From NCBI GenBank assembly GCA_002432545.1, contig DJFR01000244.1, positions 1,625 to 13,877 on the forward strand: a stretch of 12,253 bases of DNA. The letters are read 5' to 3'. The notes under the pieces are model-generated. The model was not told the DNA's origin and did not search any database. It saw only the letters and a list, made by a program, of their open reading frames with translations. Position 1 is the first letter of the stretch, and each line of letters starts with the position of its first letter. The translations under genes were made by a program, and so were the position numbers. Below, piece by piece: positions 1-7,172 of this stretch. The stretch is from Flammeovirgaceae bacterium UBA5867 (GTDB lineage: Bacteria; Bacteroidota; Bacteroidia; Cytophagales; Cyclobacteriaceae).

Positions 1-1085
1 AGTAACTGCCAGCTTCCATATTTATCCTGCTCGGGTAAATATCGATCCTGACCTTTTACTGAAAGATAGTCATCGATCAGATCCGGAGCTTCCAGTACAA
101 AGTGATAGTTCAGTGTTACCGGCACTACAAATATTTTACGAACCTCTTCTGTGCTTTTACTTTCAGTAGCGTCCAGGTAGAGGTTCCGTTGTGCCTCTAC
201 AGCCGAGCTGAGTAATCCCAGCTTCAGTTGTTTTTCGAGAGCACCCGAGCGTGAACGTGTGCCTCCCGGAAAGAACAAACTATGCGCACCTTTCTGAATG
301 GCTAAAGTAGAATATAGCTTGAGCGTCTCCAGGTAGGGCAGGTTTTTCTTTCTGCGGTCTACTTTATAGGCACCAAGACTATTCATAAAGTATGCGAATA
401 TCTTGATGTTAAAGAGATTCAGTCCGGCACCATATATAAAGGCTGGGAGCCCCAATGAGTGGATTACCCAACCGATCAATATAGAATCTAGATTACTAAA
501 GTGCGTTGGCACCATAATAACAGTACCCTTGGTAGCGAGGTTACGCAGTTGCTTTACCTTACCAACGATATGGATCTTATCACGGAGGGTATACCGGTTA
601 CGAAAGAACGCTCCGAATTTTTTTACACGCGCGCCATTCAATAAGCGGGCGAACCAGAATTTTACAATCTCACGTGTTACTTTATACGAACTCGCATTAA
701 AGTTACCGGCAATTTCGTTGGCGTAACGCGAAACAATTCGATGCAGAATTTCCTCAGCTTTAGCCTGCGCTTCTTCCGGAGGTTTGGTATCAAGACCAAC
801 CATATCATCTTTAATGGTAGCCCAAAAGCGCGGCTCATCTACCGGGTCAACACGCCAGCGGTTACGCTTCATGCGTTGCTGCTCACGGTAAACAGTAGTT
901 TGAAGTTCGTCTATCAGTTGTTTCGTAGTCGGGCGTAGTTCCTTAACACGTGCAATAGACTTCTTTGCAACTTCTTCGATAAACTCCTTCCGGTTTTTAC
1001 TTAACTGATATACAGGCCAGTCAGGTATACCGTCCAGGATAGGTTTATACTTCTTATTCTTATTTTTCTTCTCTACGACTTCCAT
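1..1085 (-). CDS. PlsB/PlsC-superfamily glycerolipid acyltransferase (partial, C-terminus beyond left edge)
   Basis: An uninterrupted minus-strand reading frame starts at the ATG at 1085 and runs off the left edge, giving 361 visible residues. The acyltransferase motifs are in the right order: HFSNLD (H195 and D200, the catalytic HX4D), GAYKVDRR (238-245, motif II with an arginine that should bind glycerol phosphate), FFPGGTRSRSG (from F271, motif III), and a VVPVTLNYHF stretch resembling motif IV. The GGTRSRSG form and the roughly 190-residue N-terminal extension look more like glycerol-3-phosphate acyltransferase (PlsB-type) than short PlsC. The family moves an acyl chain onto glycerol-3-phosphate or lysophosphatidate at the inner membrane, making phosphatidic acid. 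The substrate cannot be decided from sequence. The start gives a charged, lysine-rich N-terminus (MEVVEKKNKNKK) with no signal peptide. It lies 70 bases downstream of a small unnamed gene on the same strand and may be transcribed with it. Confidence 0.88.
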   Translation of the reverse strand, partial: MEVVEKKNKNKKYKPILDGIPDWPVYQLSKNRKEFIEEVAKKSIARVKELRPTTKQLIDELQTTVYREQQRMKRNRWRVDPVDEPRFWATIKDDMVGLDTKPPEEAQAKAEEILHRIVSRYANEIAGNFNASSYKVTREIVKFWFARLLNGARVKKFGAFFRNRYTLRDKIHIVGKVKQLRNLATKGTVIMVPTHFSNLDSILIGWVIHSLGLPAFIYGAGLNLFNIKIFAYFMNSLGAYKVDRRKKNLPYLETLKLYSTLAIQKGAHSLFFPGGTRSRSGALEKQLKLGLLSSAVEAQRNLYLDATESKSTEEVRKIFVVPVTLNYHFVLEAPDLIDDYLSVKGQDRYLPEQDKYGSWQL

Positions 1086-1155
1086 TCGGGGACGCAAAAT
1101 AGTGAAAAGTTGAACGTTATCGGTTATTCCTTAAATCATTAGGCCATACAATAGA

Positions 1156-1398
1156 TTAGCCTATTACATTCAACCTGTTACGAAGACTGGCTGCCATGGC
1201 TTCGAATCGGCTTAACGTTTCGCTGATAAAGGTTTCATCGACCAGTGCATGAAGGTCGGCTTCTGAAGTAACATCATATTCATGGATCTTGAAAGTCTGC
1301 TCCAGAAACCCCTGTTCAAACTTGATCAGGTAGCGGTTGTTCCAGGCAAAAAGTGTGATCTTACAATCCGGATGTGGAATTTCTCCAACTACGCGCAT
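1156..1398 (-). CDS. Small conserved-looking hypothetical protein (80 aa)
   Basis: An 80-residue soluble protein beginning MRVVGEIPHPDCKITLF and ending RNRLNVIG. There is no signal peptide or membrane segment. Its first half looks like alternating beta strands (KITLFAWNNRYLIKFEQG) and its second half is helical, with acidic residues. I chose the ATG at 1398; the frame continues upstream to a TTG at 1452, but those 18 extra residues look less protein-like and the ATG start gives a compact domain. I recall similar short proteins opening with a VGEIPHP-like stretch in other Bacteroidota, but I cannot name a function. It sits between the acyltransferase gene (70 bases downstream) and another small gene (143 bases upstream), all on the minus strand. 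Confidence 0.72.
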   Translation of the reverse strand: MRVVGEIPHPDCKITLFAWNNRYLIKFEQGFLEQTFKIHEYDVTSEADLHALVDETFISETLSRFEAMAASLRNRLNVIG

Positions 1399-1541
1399 GG
1401 TATTTAATAATGTTAAGCCCGTAAAGTTCAGTGATTTGTACCGAAGGATCAAAACTTTAGCACCACAGAGAATTTATTCCGTATCAAAAGTTTAGAAGGA
1501 TAGTCGGCTTTCTTCAGTAAAATTTGGAGAAACGCAGGATA

Positions 1542-1712
1542 TTAGGATTCAGTTAGATTTAGCTGTGCTTTTACAGAACTGAGTTCCTTCTCAAGATTTT
1601 TATAGACAGGGCTGTTGTGAAGTTGATCAAATTTCATTTGTCGGATAAGGCGTTGAAGTTCCAGCTCGCGTCTTAGCAAGGAAGCCTTCAAGGCTCGGGG
1701 ATCAGGTTTCAT
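1542..1712 (-). CDS. Small helical hypothetical protein (56 aa)
   Basis: A 56-codon minus-strand frame from ATG (1712) to TAA (1542-1544). The product starts MKPDPRALKASLLRRELELQ and ends in KAQLNLTES. It is almost entirely helix-forming, with heptad-like leucines and alternating charge (LLRRELELQRLIRQM, then YKNLEKELSSVKAQL), so it could form a short antiparallel hairpin or coiled coil. No signal peptide or cysteines. Composition and the coherent amphipathic pattern argue for a real gene, although it is short. The function is unknown. It is the first of three collinear minus-strand genes leading to the acyltransferase, with a 143-base gap to the next. Confidence 0.55.
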   Translation of the reverse strand: MKPDPRALKASLLRRELELQRLIRQMKFDQLHNSPVYKNLEKELSSVKAQLNLTES

Positions 1713-2267
1713 GGAGCAGGTTAAGGTGATTGGTTTGGCTGTGACGAAGATATCAGATAAAAACGGAAGTTGAAAAATGTGGGGTATATTTTTTTAGTAC
1801 AGAAGTGTAAAGCAAATGGTGACACGCGCAAACCAAAGCTGGTAAATGAAATATAGAAGAGTATATCTTCCTGATCCGCGGTACATCTTCGCCTATAGTA
1901 ACTCGCACACTAAATTTTTCGATGGTATGGAACAACTATACAGCTTCAACTTTCTTTTAACTTCTTCACGTTGAATACAAAACTTCCGGTTCATTCACGG
2001 ATTAGATGCAGATCATTTTCATGGCCAGTATGATTACACTACATCAAATCCGTTTCCGTGAAAACCTGAAGGCTTTGCCGCGATGTTGTCTCATTCCAAC
2101 GGAACGTGTCAAAAGCGGGTCTATACAACTAAAAACCACTTAAGTGAAGAATAAAAAGCATTTTGTACCGTTAAAGTAGTTGATCTTTCTGTATCCGCTA
2201 GAAGATTTTATATTGTAACTTATCGTATTCTTTTGATGTTGATCAGCAGGACAATACATTTACATCC
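1713..2267. other. Gene-free intergenic stretch (about 555 bases)
   Basis: This is the divergent gap between the small minus-strand genes and the large T9SS-type gene. I see no tRNA, rRNA or convincing ORF. A 60-codon minus-strand frame (1753-1935) has the composition of chance translation. The only structures noted are an 8-bp inverted repeat (TTCACGGA at 1994-2001 and its complement at 2055-2062, 53 bases apart) and a promoter-like pair just before the ATG at 2268. Confidence 0.6.
2232..2262 (+). promoter_or_regulatory. Possible Bacteroidota-type promoter for the large secreted protein
   Basis: TTTG at 2232-2235 is followed after 19 bases by TACATTTA at 2255-2262, one base off the Bacteroidota -7 consensus TAnnTTTG. 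The element pair and spacing fit the family-level pattern (TTTG around -33, TAnnTTTG around -7). If used, transcription would start about 2266-2268, practically at the ATG, giving a nearly leaderless message. The match may be chance in AT-rich DNA. Confidence 0.3.
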
Positions 2268-5216
2268 ATGAAGGCGCCCTTTTTAACCCGAAGTATGCTG
2301 CGAGGAATCTTCCTCGTACTTTGTTTCATTTTGTCAGGCGTAACTGCATTTGCAACTCACTTGCGTGCAGGGAACATCATCGTTAAAAGAATAGGAGCCT
2401 GCAGCGCGCGAAAGTATAGCATCACGGTAATTGTTTATACCAACACACTGAATACAAATGTTTTATTCGGTGGCGACCAGGATTATCTTGACTTCGGCGA
2501 CAAAAGCCCGCGTATACTTATACCCGAGATTGGTCCGGGGCACCCCAACTATTCAGTCATCGATCAGCAACGCGGCATTGCCCGTGCATTTTATACTATA
2601 GAATATACGTATGGCGGTCCGGGCCGATACACCATCAGCTATGTGGAGCCTAACCGTAACGAAGGTGTGCTTAACATGGACAACTCCGTTAACACAACTT
2701 TCTATATCGAAACCCAGATCGTTATCGATCCTTTCCTCGGTTGCAGCACACCCGCAGATCTTACCATTCCTCCAATTGACAGAGCTTGTTCTGGTAAAGC
2801 ATTCTTCCATAATCCGGGAGCTTATGATCCAGACGGAAATGATAGTTTATCATACGAAATGGTAGTGCCTTACCGCGATCGTAATGCTACGGTGTTAAAC
2901 TACAGAGCTCCCAACGATCCTAAGTTTTATGTAGACTATGCAACGGGCAATGAGACCGATGATGGTCCGCCTCAATTTAATATCAATGCTTTTGATGGAA
3001 CCATTACCTGGGATGCTCCGGGTTTTGCCGGTGAGTATAATATAGCCTTCATTGTAAGAGAGTGGAGGAAAGTACTGGGTAAATGGGTAGCCATGGGTTA
3101 TGTGAGACGCGATATGCAGATCATTGTAGAAGATGACTGTAACAACCAGCGACCTGACCTCGAAGTGCCGGAAGATGTTTGTATAGAAGCCGGTAAGACA
3201 TTGAAAGAAACTATCATCGGAACAGACCCGGATATACCACCGGATAAAGTAAAGATCGAGGCGTTCTCACAGATATTCGAGTTGATACCATCGGAGTCGC
3301 CAGCTACCTTCTCACCAGATCCTGCTATATTTCAGAACTCACCCGGTAAACTTGAGTTCGAGTGGAACACGACCTGCGAACACATCCGCGAGCAACCTTA
3401 CCAGGTTGTATTCAAAGTGTCCGACAGTCGAAGCAACGGTGTGTCACTCGTAACCTATAAAACCTGGCGCATAAAAGTTGTAGGGCCAGCACCTACGTGG
3501 AATGATGCGCAGCTCAATCTCAGCAGTCGAACGGCAACCATCAAGTGGGATCCGTATACCTGTATCAATGCAGAAAAGATACAGATCTGGCGAAAGGTTG
3601 ATAGTACTTCGTTTAGGCCGGATAGTTGCCAGACGGGTATGCCGGAGTTTCTCGGTTATGAAAATATAGCAACCATAGCAGCCAAGACTTCTACCGGTGC
3701 GCAGGTAACACAGTATATCGATAGTAATGAAGGTAAAGGGCTTGCTCCCGGTGCCATGTATTGCTATCGTCTTGTAGCGACATTTGCATTACCGGATGGT
3801 GGCGAAAGCTATGTGTCTAAAGATACCTGCGTGGGACCTATACCGGCCGATGTGCCAATCATCACGCATGTGAGTGTTCAGAAAACAGGAACGACTGATG
3901 GAGAGATTCGCGTAAGCTGGAAGCGACCTTTTGATGCGAATAAGGTAACATACCCGCCACCGTATGAGTATAGAGTATATAGAGCTGTTGGATATACACG
4001 TGGAGCAGACTCCGTATTGGTACAAACAACAAATGATACTACATATCTCGATCCGGGATTAAACACCGAGGAGAGTATATATAATTACAGTATCGCAGCA
4101 TATTCACCCGGTTCTTCATTGCCGAATAAATTTGTAGGTACATCGGAAGTTGCATCTGCTGTGCGTCTCGATACAAAATCGCAGGTAGGACAGATACAAT
4201 TGAACTGGACTGCCGTGGTGCCCTGGTCTAACCAGATACAGTCACATCCGCGTCATTTGATATACCGTGGTCCGGAAGGATCAACTGAAGATCAACTGGT
4301 ATTGATTGATAGTGTTGATGCGATAACCAACGGCCTTGTATATGTAGACAAAGGACAATACAACAATACACCACTCGATGAAGGTACAACGTATTGCTAC
4401 CGCGTACTGACAAGAGGAGGTTATGGTAATCCGACAAAAATACCGGAACCACTCGAAAACTACTCACAGATAATCTGCGTGCAGCCGGGCGATAGTATAC
4501 CTCCGTGTAAGCCTATACTTACGGTTGATCTGCTGGATTGTGATCAGTTTAAACTGCAGCAGAACTCATGCGATAATTCAACCTATACCAACGTATTGAA
4601 CTGGTCGAATGATGCTGCCGCAGAATGCCAGGCAGATATAGCAAGCTATAAGATCTATCGTTCTGCAACCCCGGGTGGCGAGAGTGTCTTTCTCGCGCAA
4701 GTACCGGCTGTTCAGACTACGTATTCAGACGTAGGGCTTCCATCGTTCGCACGATGCTATACCATTGTTGCAGTCGATCGTTCTGGCAACGAAAGTGACC
4801 CAAGCGAACCTGTATGTAACGACAACTGTCCGTATTACGAATTGCCAAACGTATTCACTCCGAATGGCGATGGCAAGAACGATGAGTTCAGCGCATTCAA
4901 CATTCGTGATTATTTAAAGAACTGTCCAAATCCGGAAGACTGTACTATACCACAAAACCTTATTGAAAAATGCGCTCGTTTTGTTGATAAGGTTAAGTTC
5001 AAGGTATTTAACCGCTGGGGCCAGGAAGTATATTCGTACGAGTCTGGCAGTGAAAATAGTATATATATCGACTGGGATGGTAAAGACGAGGGCGGTGTAG
5101 AGCTCGCTCCTGCAGTATACTATTATGTAGCAGAAGTAACCTTCTTCACACTCGATCCGAACAATAGCGTGAAGACCTTCAAGGGATGGGTTCACCTGGT
5201 GGATGGACAACAATAA
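2268..5216 (+). CDS. Large secreted multidomain protein with T9SS/gliding-motility C-terminal domain
   Basis: A 982-residue protein with a Sec signal peptide (hydrophobic core about residues 14-28, cleavage probably after A29 in TAFA). The N-terminal third (about 30-400) is beta-rich and PKD/cadherin-like, with YDPDGNDSLSYEM and GTITWDAPGFAGEYNIAF, phrases common in Bacteroidota surface proteins. Several fibronectin-III-like units follow, roughly at 405-525, 526-632, 636-745 and 745-855, each with an xIxWxP/LNW core and a YxIYR or YCYR strand. The end is a gliding-motility-associated C-terminal domain (about 860-982): PNVFTPNGDGKND at 860-872, then FNRWGQEVY from 914 and a terminal YYYVAEV/FKGWVHLV. 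In this family the last domain directs export across the outer membrane by the type IX secretion system and surface attachment or release. No enzyme motif is visible, so an adhesin or structural role is more likely. Paired cysteines in the repeats suggest disulphides. M10 is a possible alternative start. The 3' end overlaps the next gene by 14 bases. Confidence 0.92.
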   Translation: MKAPFLTRSMLRGIFLVLCFILSGVTAFATHLRAGNIIVKRIGACSARKYSITVIVYTNTLNTNVLFGGDQDYLDFGDKSPRILIPEIGPGHPNYSVIDQQRGIARAFYTIEYTYGGPGRYTISYVEPNRNEGVLNMDNSVNTTFYIETQIVIDPFLGCSTPADLTIPPIDRACSGKAFFHNPGAYDPDGNDSLSYEMVVPYRDRNATVLNYRAPNDPKFYVDYATGNETDDGPPQFNINAFDGTITWDAPGFAGEYNIAFIVREWRKVLGKWVAMGYVRRDMQIIVEDDCNNQRPDLEVPEDVCIEAGKTLKETIIGTDPDIPPDKVKIEAFSQIFELIPSESPATFSPDPAIFQNSPGKLEFEWNTTCEHIREQPYQVVFKVSDSRSNGVSLVTYKTWRIKVVGPAPTWNDAQLNLSSRTATIKWDPYTCINAEKIQIWRKVDSTSFRPDSCQTGMPEFLGYENIATIAAKTSTGAQVTQYIDSNEGKGLAPGAMYCYRLVATFALPDGGESYVSKDTCVGPIPADVPIITHVSVQKTGTTDGEIRVSWKRPFDANKVTYPPPYEYRVYRAVGYTRGADSVLVQTTNDTTYLDPGLNTEESIYNYSIAAYSPGSSLPNKFVGTSEVASAVRLDTKSQVGQIQLNWTAVVPWSNQIQSHPRHLIYRGPEGSTEDQLVLIDSVDAITNGLVYVDKGQYNNTPLDEGTTYCYRVLTRGGYGNPTKIPEPLENYSQIICVQPGDSIPPCKPILTVDLLDCDQFKLQQNSCDNSTYTNVLNWSNDAAAECQADIASYKIYRSATPGGESVFLAQVPAVQTTYSDVGLPSFARCYTIVAVDRSGNESDPSEPVCNDNCPYYELPNVFTPNGDGKNDEFSAFNIRDYLKNCPNPEDCTIPQNLIEKCARFVDKVKFKVFNRWGQEVYSYESGSENSIYIDWDGKDEGGVELAPAVYYYVAEVTFFTLDPNNSVKTFKGWVHLVDGQQ

Positions 5217-5610
5217 ACACATCACCGTATTATTTGATGGCGTCTGCAATCTTTGTAACGGCACGGTTCAGTTTGTAATCAAACACGACCGTGCCGCTAT
5301 ATTTCGTTTCGCATCACTTCAGTCTCACCATGCGCATACGCTGCTTCGTGAGGTAAATCTCCCGACTGATCAGCTTTATAGTGTTATCGTAATTAAAGAC
5401 GGTATTGCCTATCAGAAAAGCGATGCCGCATTGCAAATAGCCAGGCATCTTTCCGGCTTTTGGCATTGGCTATATATATTCCGCTTCGTTCCAAAATTCA
5501 TCCGCGACAGCATATACAACCTTATTGCCCGGAACCGATACAAGTTGTTTGGCAAGCAGGATCAATGCATGATTCCGACACCCGAACTAAGGGCTCGCTT
5601 TGTCGATTAG
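5203..5610 (+). CDS. DCC-family (DxxCxxC, DUF393/YuxK-like) protein
   Basis: A 135-residue protein starting MDNNKHITVLFDGVCNLCNG. The family signature D-x-x-C-x-x-C is complete (D12, C15, C18), in a thioredoxin-like opening strand and loop. The rest fits the DCC family: FRFASLQS, a YSVIVIKDG strand, SDAALQIARHL, FRFVPKFIRDSIYNLIARNRYKLFGK and a late cysteine in QCMIPTPELRARF. Length is typical. The family is annotated as putative thiol-disulfide oxidoreductase, but its real substrate is generally unknown. The ATG lies inside the last codons of the secreted-protein gene in another frame, and the two overlap by 14 bases, which points to translational coupling. A cytosolic protein coupled to a disulphide-containing secreted one is suggestive but is not evidence of joint function. 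No signal peptide. Confidence 0.88.
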   Translation: MDNNKHITVLFDGVCNLCNGTVQFVIKHDRAAIFRFASLQSHHAHTLLREVNLPTDQLYSVIVIKDGIAYQKSDAALQIARHLSGFWHWLYIFRFVPKFIRDSIYNLIARNRYKLFGKQDQCMIPTPELRARFVD

Positions 5611-5619
5611 CACTCCGCT

Positions 5620-5650
5620 CTTCTCACATTTCAGCTTTTTACTATTTTTG
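5620..5650 (+). promoter_or_regulatory. Probable fabD promoter, Bacteroidota type
   Basis: TATTTTTG at 5643-5650 matches the Bacteroidota -7 box TAnnTTTG exactly. Nineteen bases upstream is CTTC (5620-5623), a partial match to the TTTG -33 element. The predicted start near 5656 leaves a leader of about 27 bases before the fabD ATG at 5684. It lies in the 73-base gap after the DCC gene, so fabD probably has its own transcript. Confidence 0.45.
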
Positions 5651-5683
5651 GGCACGGATTAGTTATCCCGATCCGAAAATTTT

Positions 5684-6556
5684 ATGAAGGCATATGTATT
5701 TCCAGGACAAGGTGCACAGTTCACCGGAATGGGTAAAGACTTGTATGAATCAAGCGCAAAGGCAAAAGGTCTGTTCGATCAGGCAGATGATATTCTCGGC
5801 TTCAAGCTGACGAAAATTATGTTCGAAGGAACGGCCGATGAGCAGAAGCAAACCAAAGTAACACAACCTGCTATATTTCTGCATTCAGTAGCCGTAGCGT
5901 TGGCGAGCGATACATTTAAACCCGATATGGTTGCAGGACATTCGCTTGGAGAATTCTCAGCACTGGTTGCCAATAAGACGTTGTCTTTTGAAGACGGTCT
6001 GCGATTAGTGTCCAAACGCGCAACAGCCATGCAGCATGCCTGCGAAATCAATCCATCAACAATGGCCGCTATATTAGGCCTCGATGATAAAGTAGTAGAA
6101 GACATCTGTGCGTCTATCGATGACGTTGTAGTAGCTGCCAACTATAATTGCCCGGGACAACTCGTTATTTCCGGAACGATGAAAGGAATTGAAATAGCCT
6201 GCGAGAAAATGAAAGCTGCCGGAGCCAAGCGTGCATTGCCACTGCAGGTAGGAGGGGCGTTTCACTCACCCTTAATGGAGCCTGCCCGTACCGAACTGGC
6301 TGCAGCCATTGAGAGCACTACCTTTGCTACACCTATATGTGCCGTATATCAGAATGTAAACGCACTGCCCTCGACAGATATAGCAACTATCAAGAAAAAC
6401 CTGATAGCACAATTAACTGCTCCTGTTCGCTGGACACAATCCGTTCAGAACATGGTAAAAGATGGCGGAAAGACTTTCGTTGAATGTGGTCCCGGTAAGG
6501 TACTGCAAGGCCTCGTAAAGAAGATTTCACCCGAAGCCGAAGTCTCGAGTCTTTAA
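5684..6556 (+). CDS. fabD: Malonyl-CoA:acyl carrier protein transacylase
   Basis: A 290-residue cytosolic enzyme that moves malonyl groups from CoA to ACP, supplying extender units for type II fatty-acid synthesis. It starts MKAYVFPGQGAQFTGMG, with the family's FPGQGxQ motif at residues 6-12. The nucleophile is S87 in GHSLGE. The general base is H194 in GGAFHSPLM. R112 in SKRATAMQ is in the place of the arginine that binds the malonyl carboxylate. NYNCPGQLVISG (about 153-164) and VECGPGKVLQGLVKKI near the C-terminus also fit FabD. Length is slightly under the E. coli protein (about 309 aa). All key residues are present, so it should be active. An exact TAnnTTTG box lies upstream. Downstream it converges on folK, with an inverted repeat between them starting three bases past the stop. 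It is not next to fabH, fabG or acpP here. Confidence 0.96.
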   Translation: MKAYVFPGQGAQFTGMGKDLYESSAKAKGLFDQADDILGFKLTKIMFEGTADEQKQTKVTQPAIFLHSVAVALASDTFKPDMVAGHSLGEFSALVANKTLSFEDGLRLVSKRATAMQHACEINPSTMAAILGLDDKVVEDICASIDDVVVAANYNCPGQLVISGTMKGIEIACEKMKAAGAKRALPLQVGGAFHSPLMEPARTELAAAIESTTFATPICAVYQNVNALPSTDIATIKKNLIAQLTAPVRWTQSVQNMVKDGGKTFVECGPGKVLQGLVKKISPEAEVSSL

Positions 6557-6559
6557 CGT

Positions 6560-6643
6560 GTTTGGGTTGGTACGTGTGTACGTGTATAGGTTATTCCGCG
6601 AACGTAAATACCTACACACGTACACACATAGACACGTCCAAAC
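6560..6643. repeat. Long imperfect inverted repeat between convergent fabD and folK, possible bidirectional terminator
   Basis: Left arm 6560-6590, right arm 6611-6643, loop of 20 bases (6591-6610). The core pairs GTGTGTACGTGT (6574-6585) with its complement at 6616-6627. One mismatch then separates a further 4-bp TAGG/CCTA pairing at the loop. An outer GTTTGG (6560-6565) pairs with CCAAAC (6638-6643) after a mismatched bulge. The left arm begins three bases after the fabD stop. The right arm carries the folK stop codon and encodes most of the last ten FolK residues. There is no T-run on either strand, so this is not a standard intrinsic terminator, but the position between two convergent genes suits a transcription or mRNA-end barrier. 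The arms are rich in GTGT/ACAC and ACGT. Confidence 0.6.
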
Positions 6644-7103
6644 CGTCTGTGCATATAGCGAGGAGGTCGCGAATTGTTTTTTGTGCTACAGGGTGAATTA
6701 CTTCGGGGGCAATTTCAGCGAGCGGTACCAACGTAAATTTCCGGTTGTTCATGCGCGGGTGTGGTATACTTAAATGCTCGCGCTCAACGATAATATCGTT
6801 GTAAAGCAGTATATCAATGTCAATCGTTCGTGCTCCCCATACTTCAGTTCGTATTCGTCCCATGTCGGCTTCAATGCCAAGGGTCGTTTTCAGTAAATCG
6901 TCTGGCGAAAGTATAGATTCAATTTCAATAACCTGATTGTAAAAATCCGGTTGATCTGTTTTACCCCACGCGGCTGTTTGATATACCGCAGATTCCTTTA
7001 TGATTTTTCCCCCCTTAGCCTCAATCAGTGCCCGCGCTGTGGCCAAATTCTTACTCCGATCGCCCAAATTAGTTCCTAACGAAAGAAAAATGCCGTTGTT
7101 CAT
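6612..7103 (-). CDS. folK: 2-amino-4-hydroxy-6-hydroxymethyldihydropteridine pyrophosphokinase
   Basis: A 163-residue HPPK that transfers pyrophosphate from ATP to 6-hydroxymethyl-7,8-dihydropterin, the step before dihydropteroate synthase in folate synthesis. Starting at the ATG at 7103, it opens MNNGIFLSLGTNLGDR (family pattern xSLGxNLGDR). The Mg-binding aspartates are D95 and D97 in GARTIDIDILLY. H115 and R121 in SIPHPRMNNRKFTLVPL have the same numbering as the E. coli enzyme. FYNQVIEI and the RTEVWGARTID stretch also fit. The frame extends to a TTG at 7112, but that would place the start on a promoter-like box and adds nothing conserved. The last ten or so residues (DGLDVSMCVRV) are encoded by one arm of the inverted repeat shared with fabD and look like a non-conserved tail. 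It is divergent from sppA. The kinase here is a stand-alone enzyme, not fused to FolB or FolP. Confidence 0.95.
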   Translation of the reverse strand: MNNGIFLSLGTNLGDRSKNLATARALIEAKGGKIIKESAVYQTAAWGKTDQPDFYNQVIEIESILSPDDLLKTTLGIEADMGRIRTEVWGARTIDIDILLYNDIIVEREHLSIPHPRMNNRKFTLVPLAEIAPEVIHPVAQKTIRDLLAICTDGLDVSMCVRV

Positions 7104-7109
7104 GTCATG

Positions 7110-7117
7110 CAAACATA
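7110..7117 (-). promoter_or_regulatory. Possible folK -7 promoter box
   Basis: On the minus strand this reads TATGTTTG, an exact match to the Bacteroidota TAnnTTTG element. No clear TTTG is seen about 19-21 bases upstream. A start six or so bases downstream would fall at the ATG at 7103, implying an almost leaderless folK message and arguing against the TTG at 7112 as start codon. Confidence 0.28.
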
Positions 7118-7120
7118 CTT

Positions 7121-7151
7121 TTTTTATTCGGAGGCGTATTGCTTAATTTCG
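7121..7151 (+). promoter_or_regulatory. Possible sppA promoter
   Basis: A T-rich TTTT (7121-7124) lies 19 bases before TAATTTCG (7144-7151), one base from TAnnTTTG. It sits in the 69-base divergent gap between folK and sppA and would give a leader of roughly 15-20 bases before the ATG at 7173. Both boxes are imperfect. Confidence 0.27.
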
Positions 7152-7172
7152 AACCTTTAAAGTCTTATACGT

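Noticed and set aside
403..938. Plus-strand ORFs of 107 and 65 codons
   Set aside because: They lie antisense to the acyltransferase, whose minus-strand frame has all catalytic motifs; their translations have no protein-like pattern.
1399..1452. TTG-started extension of the 80-residue protein
   Set aside because: The extra 18 residues lack conserved character; the ATG at 1398 gives a compact protein.
1753..1935. 60-codon minus-strand ORF in the gap before the large gene
   Set aside because: Composition rich in chance-like residues, no motif, no partner gene; treated as intergenic.
6558..6773. 71-codon plus-strand ORF across the inverted repeat
   Set aside because: Antisense to folK and partly made of the GTGT/ACAC repeat; starts two bases after the fabD stop but shows no coding features.
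7104..7112. TTG start for folK, three residues longer
   Set aside because: The ATG at 7103 gives the family-typical opening and E. coli-like numbering of D95, D97, H115 and R121.
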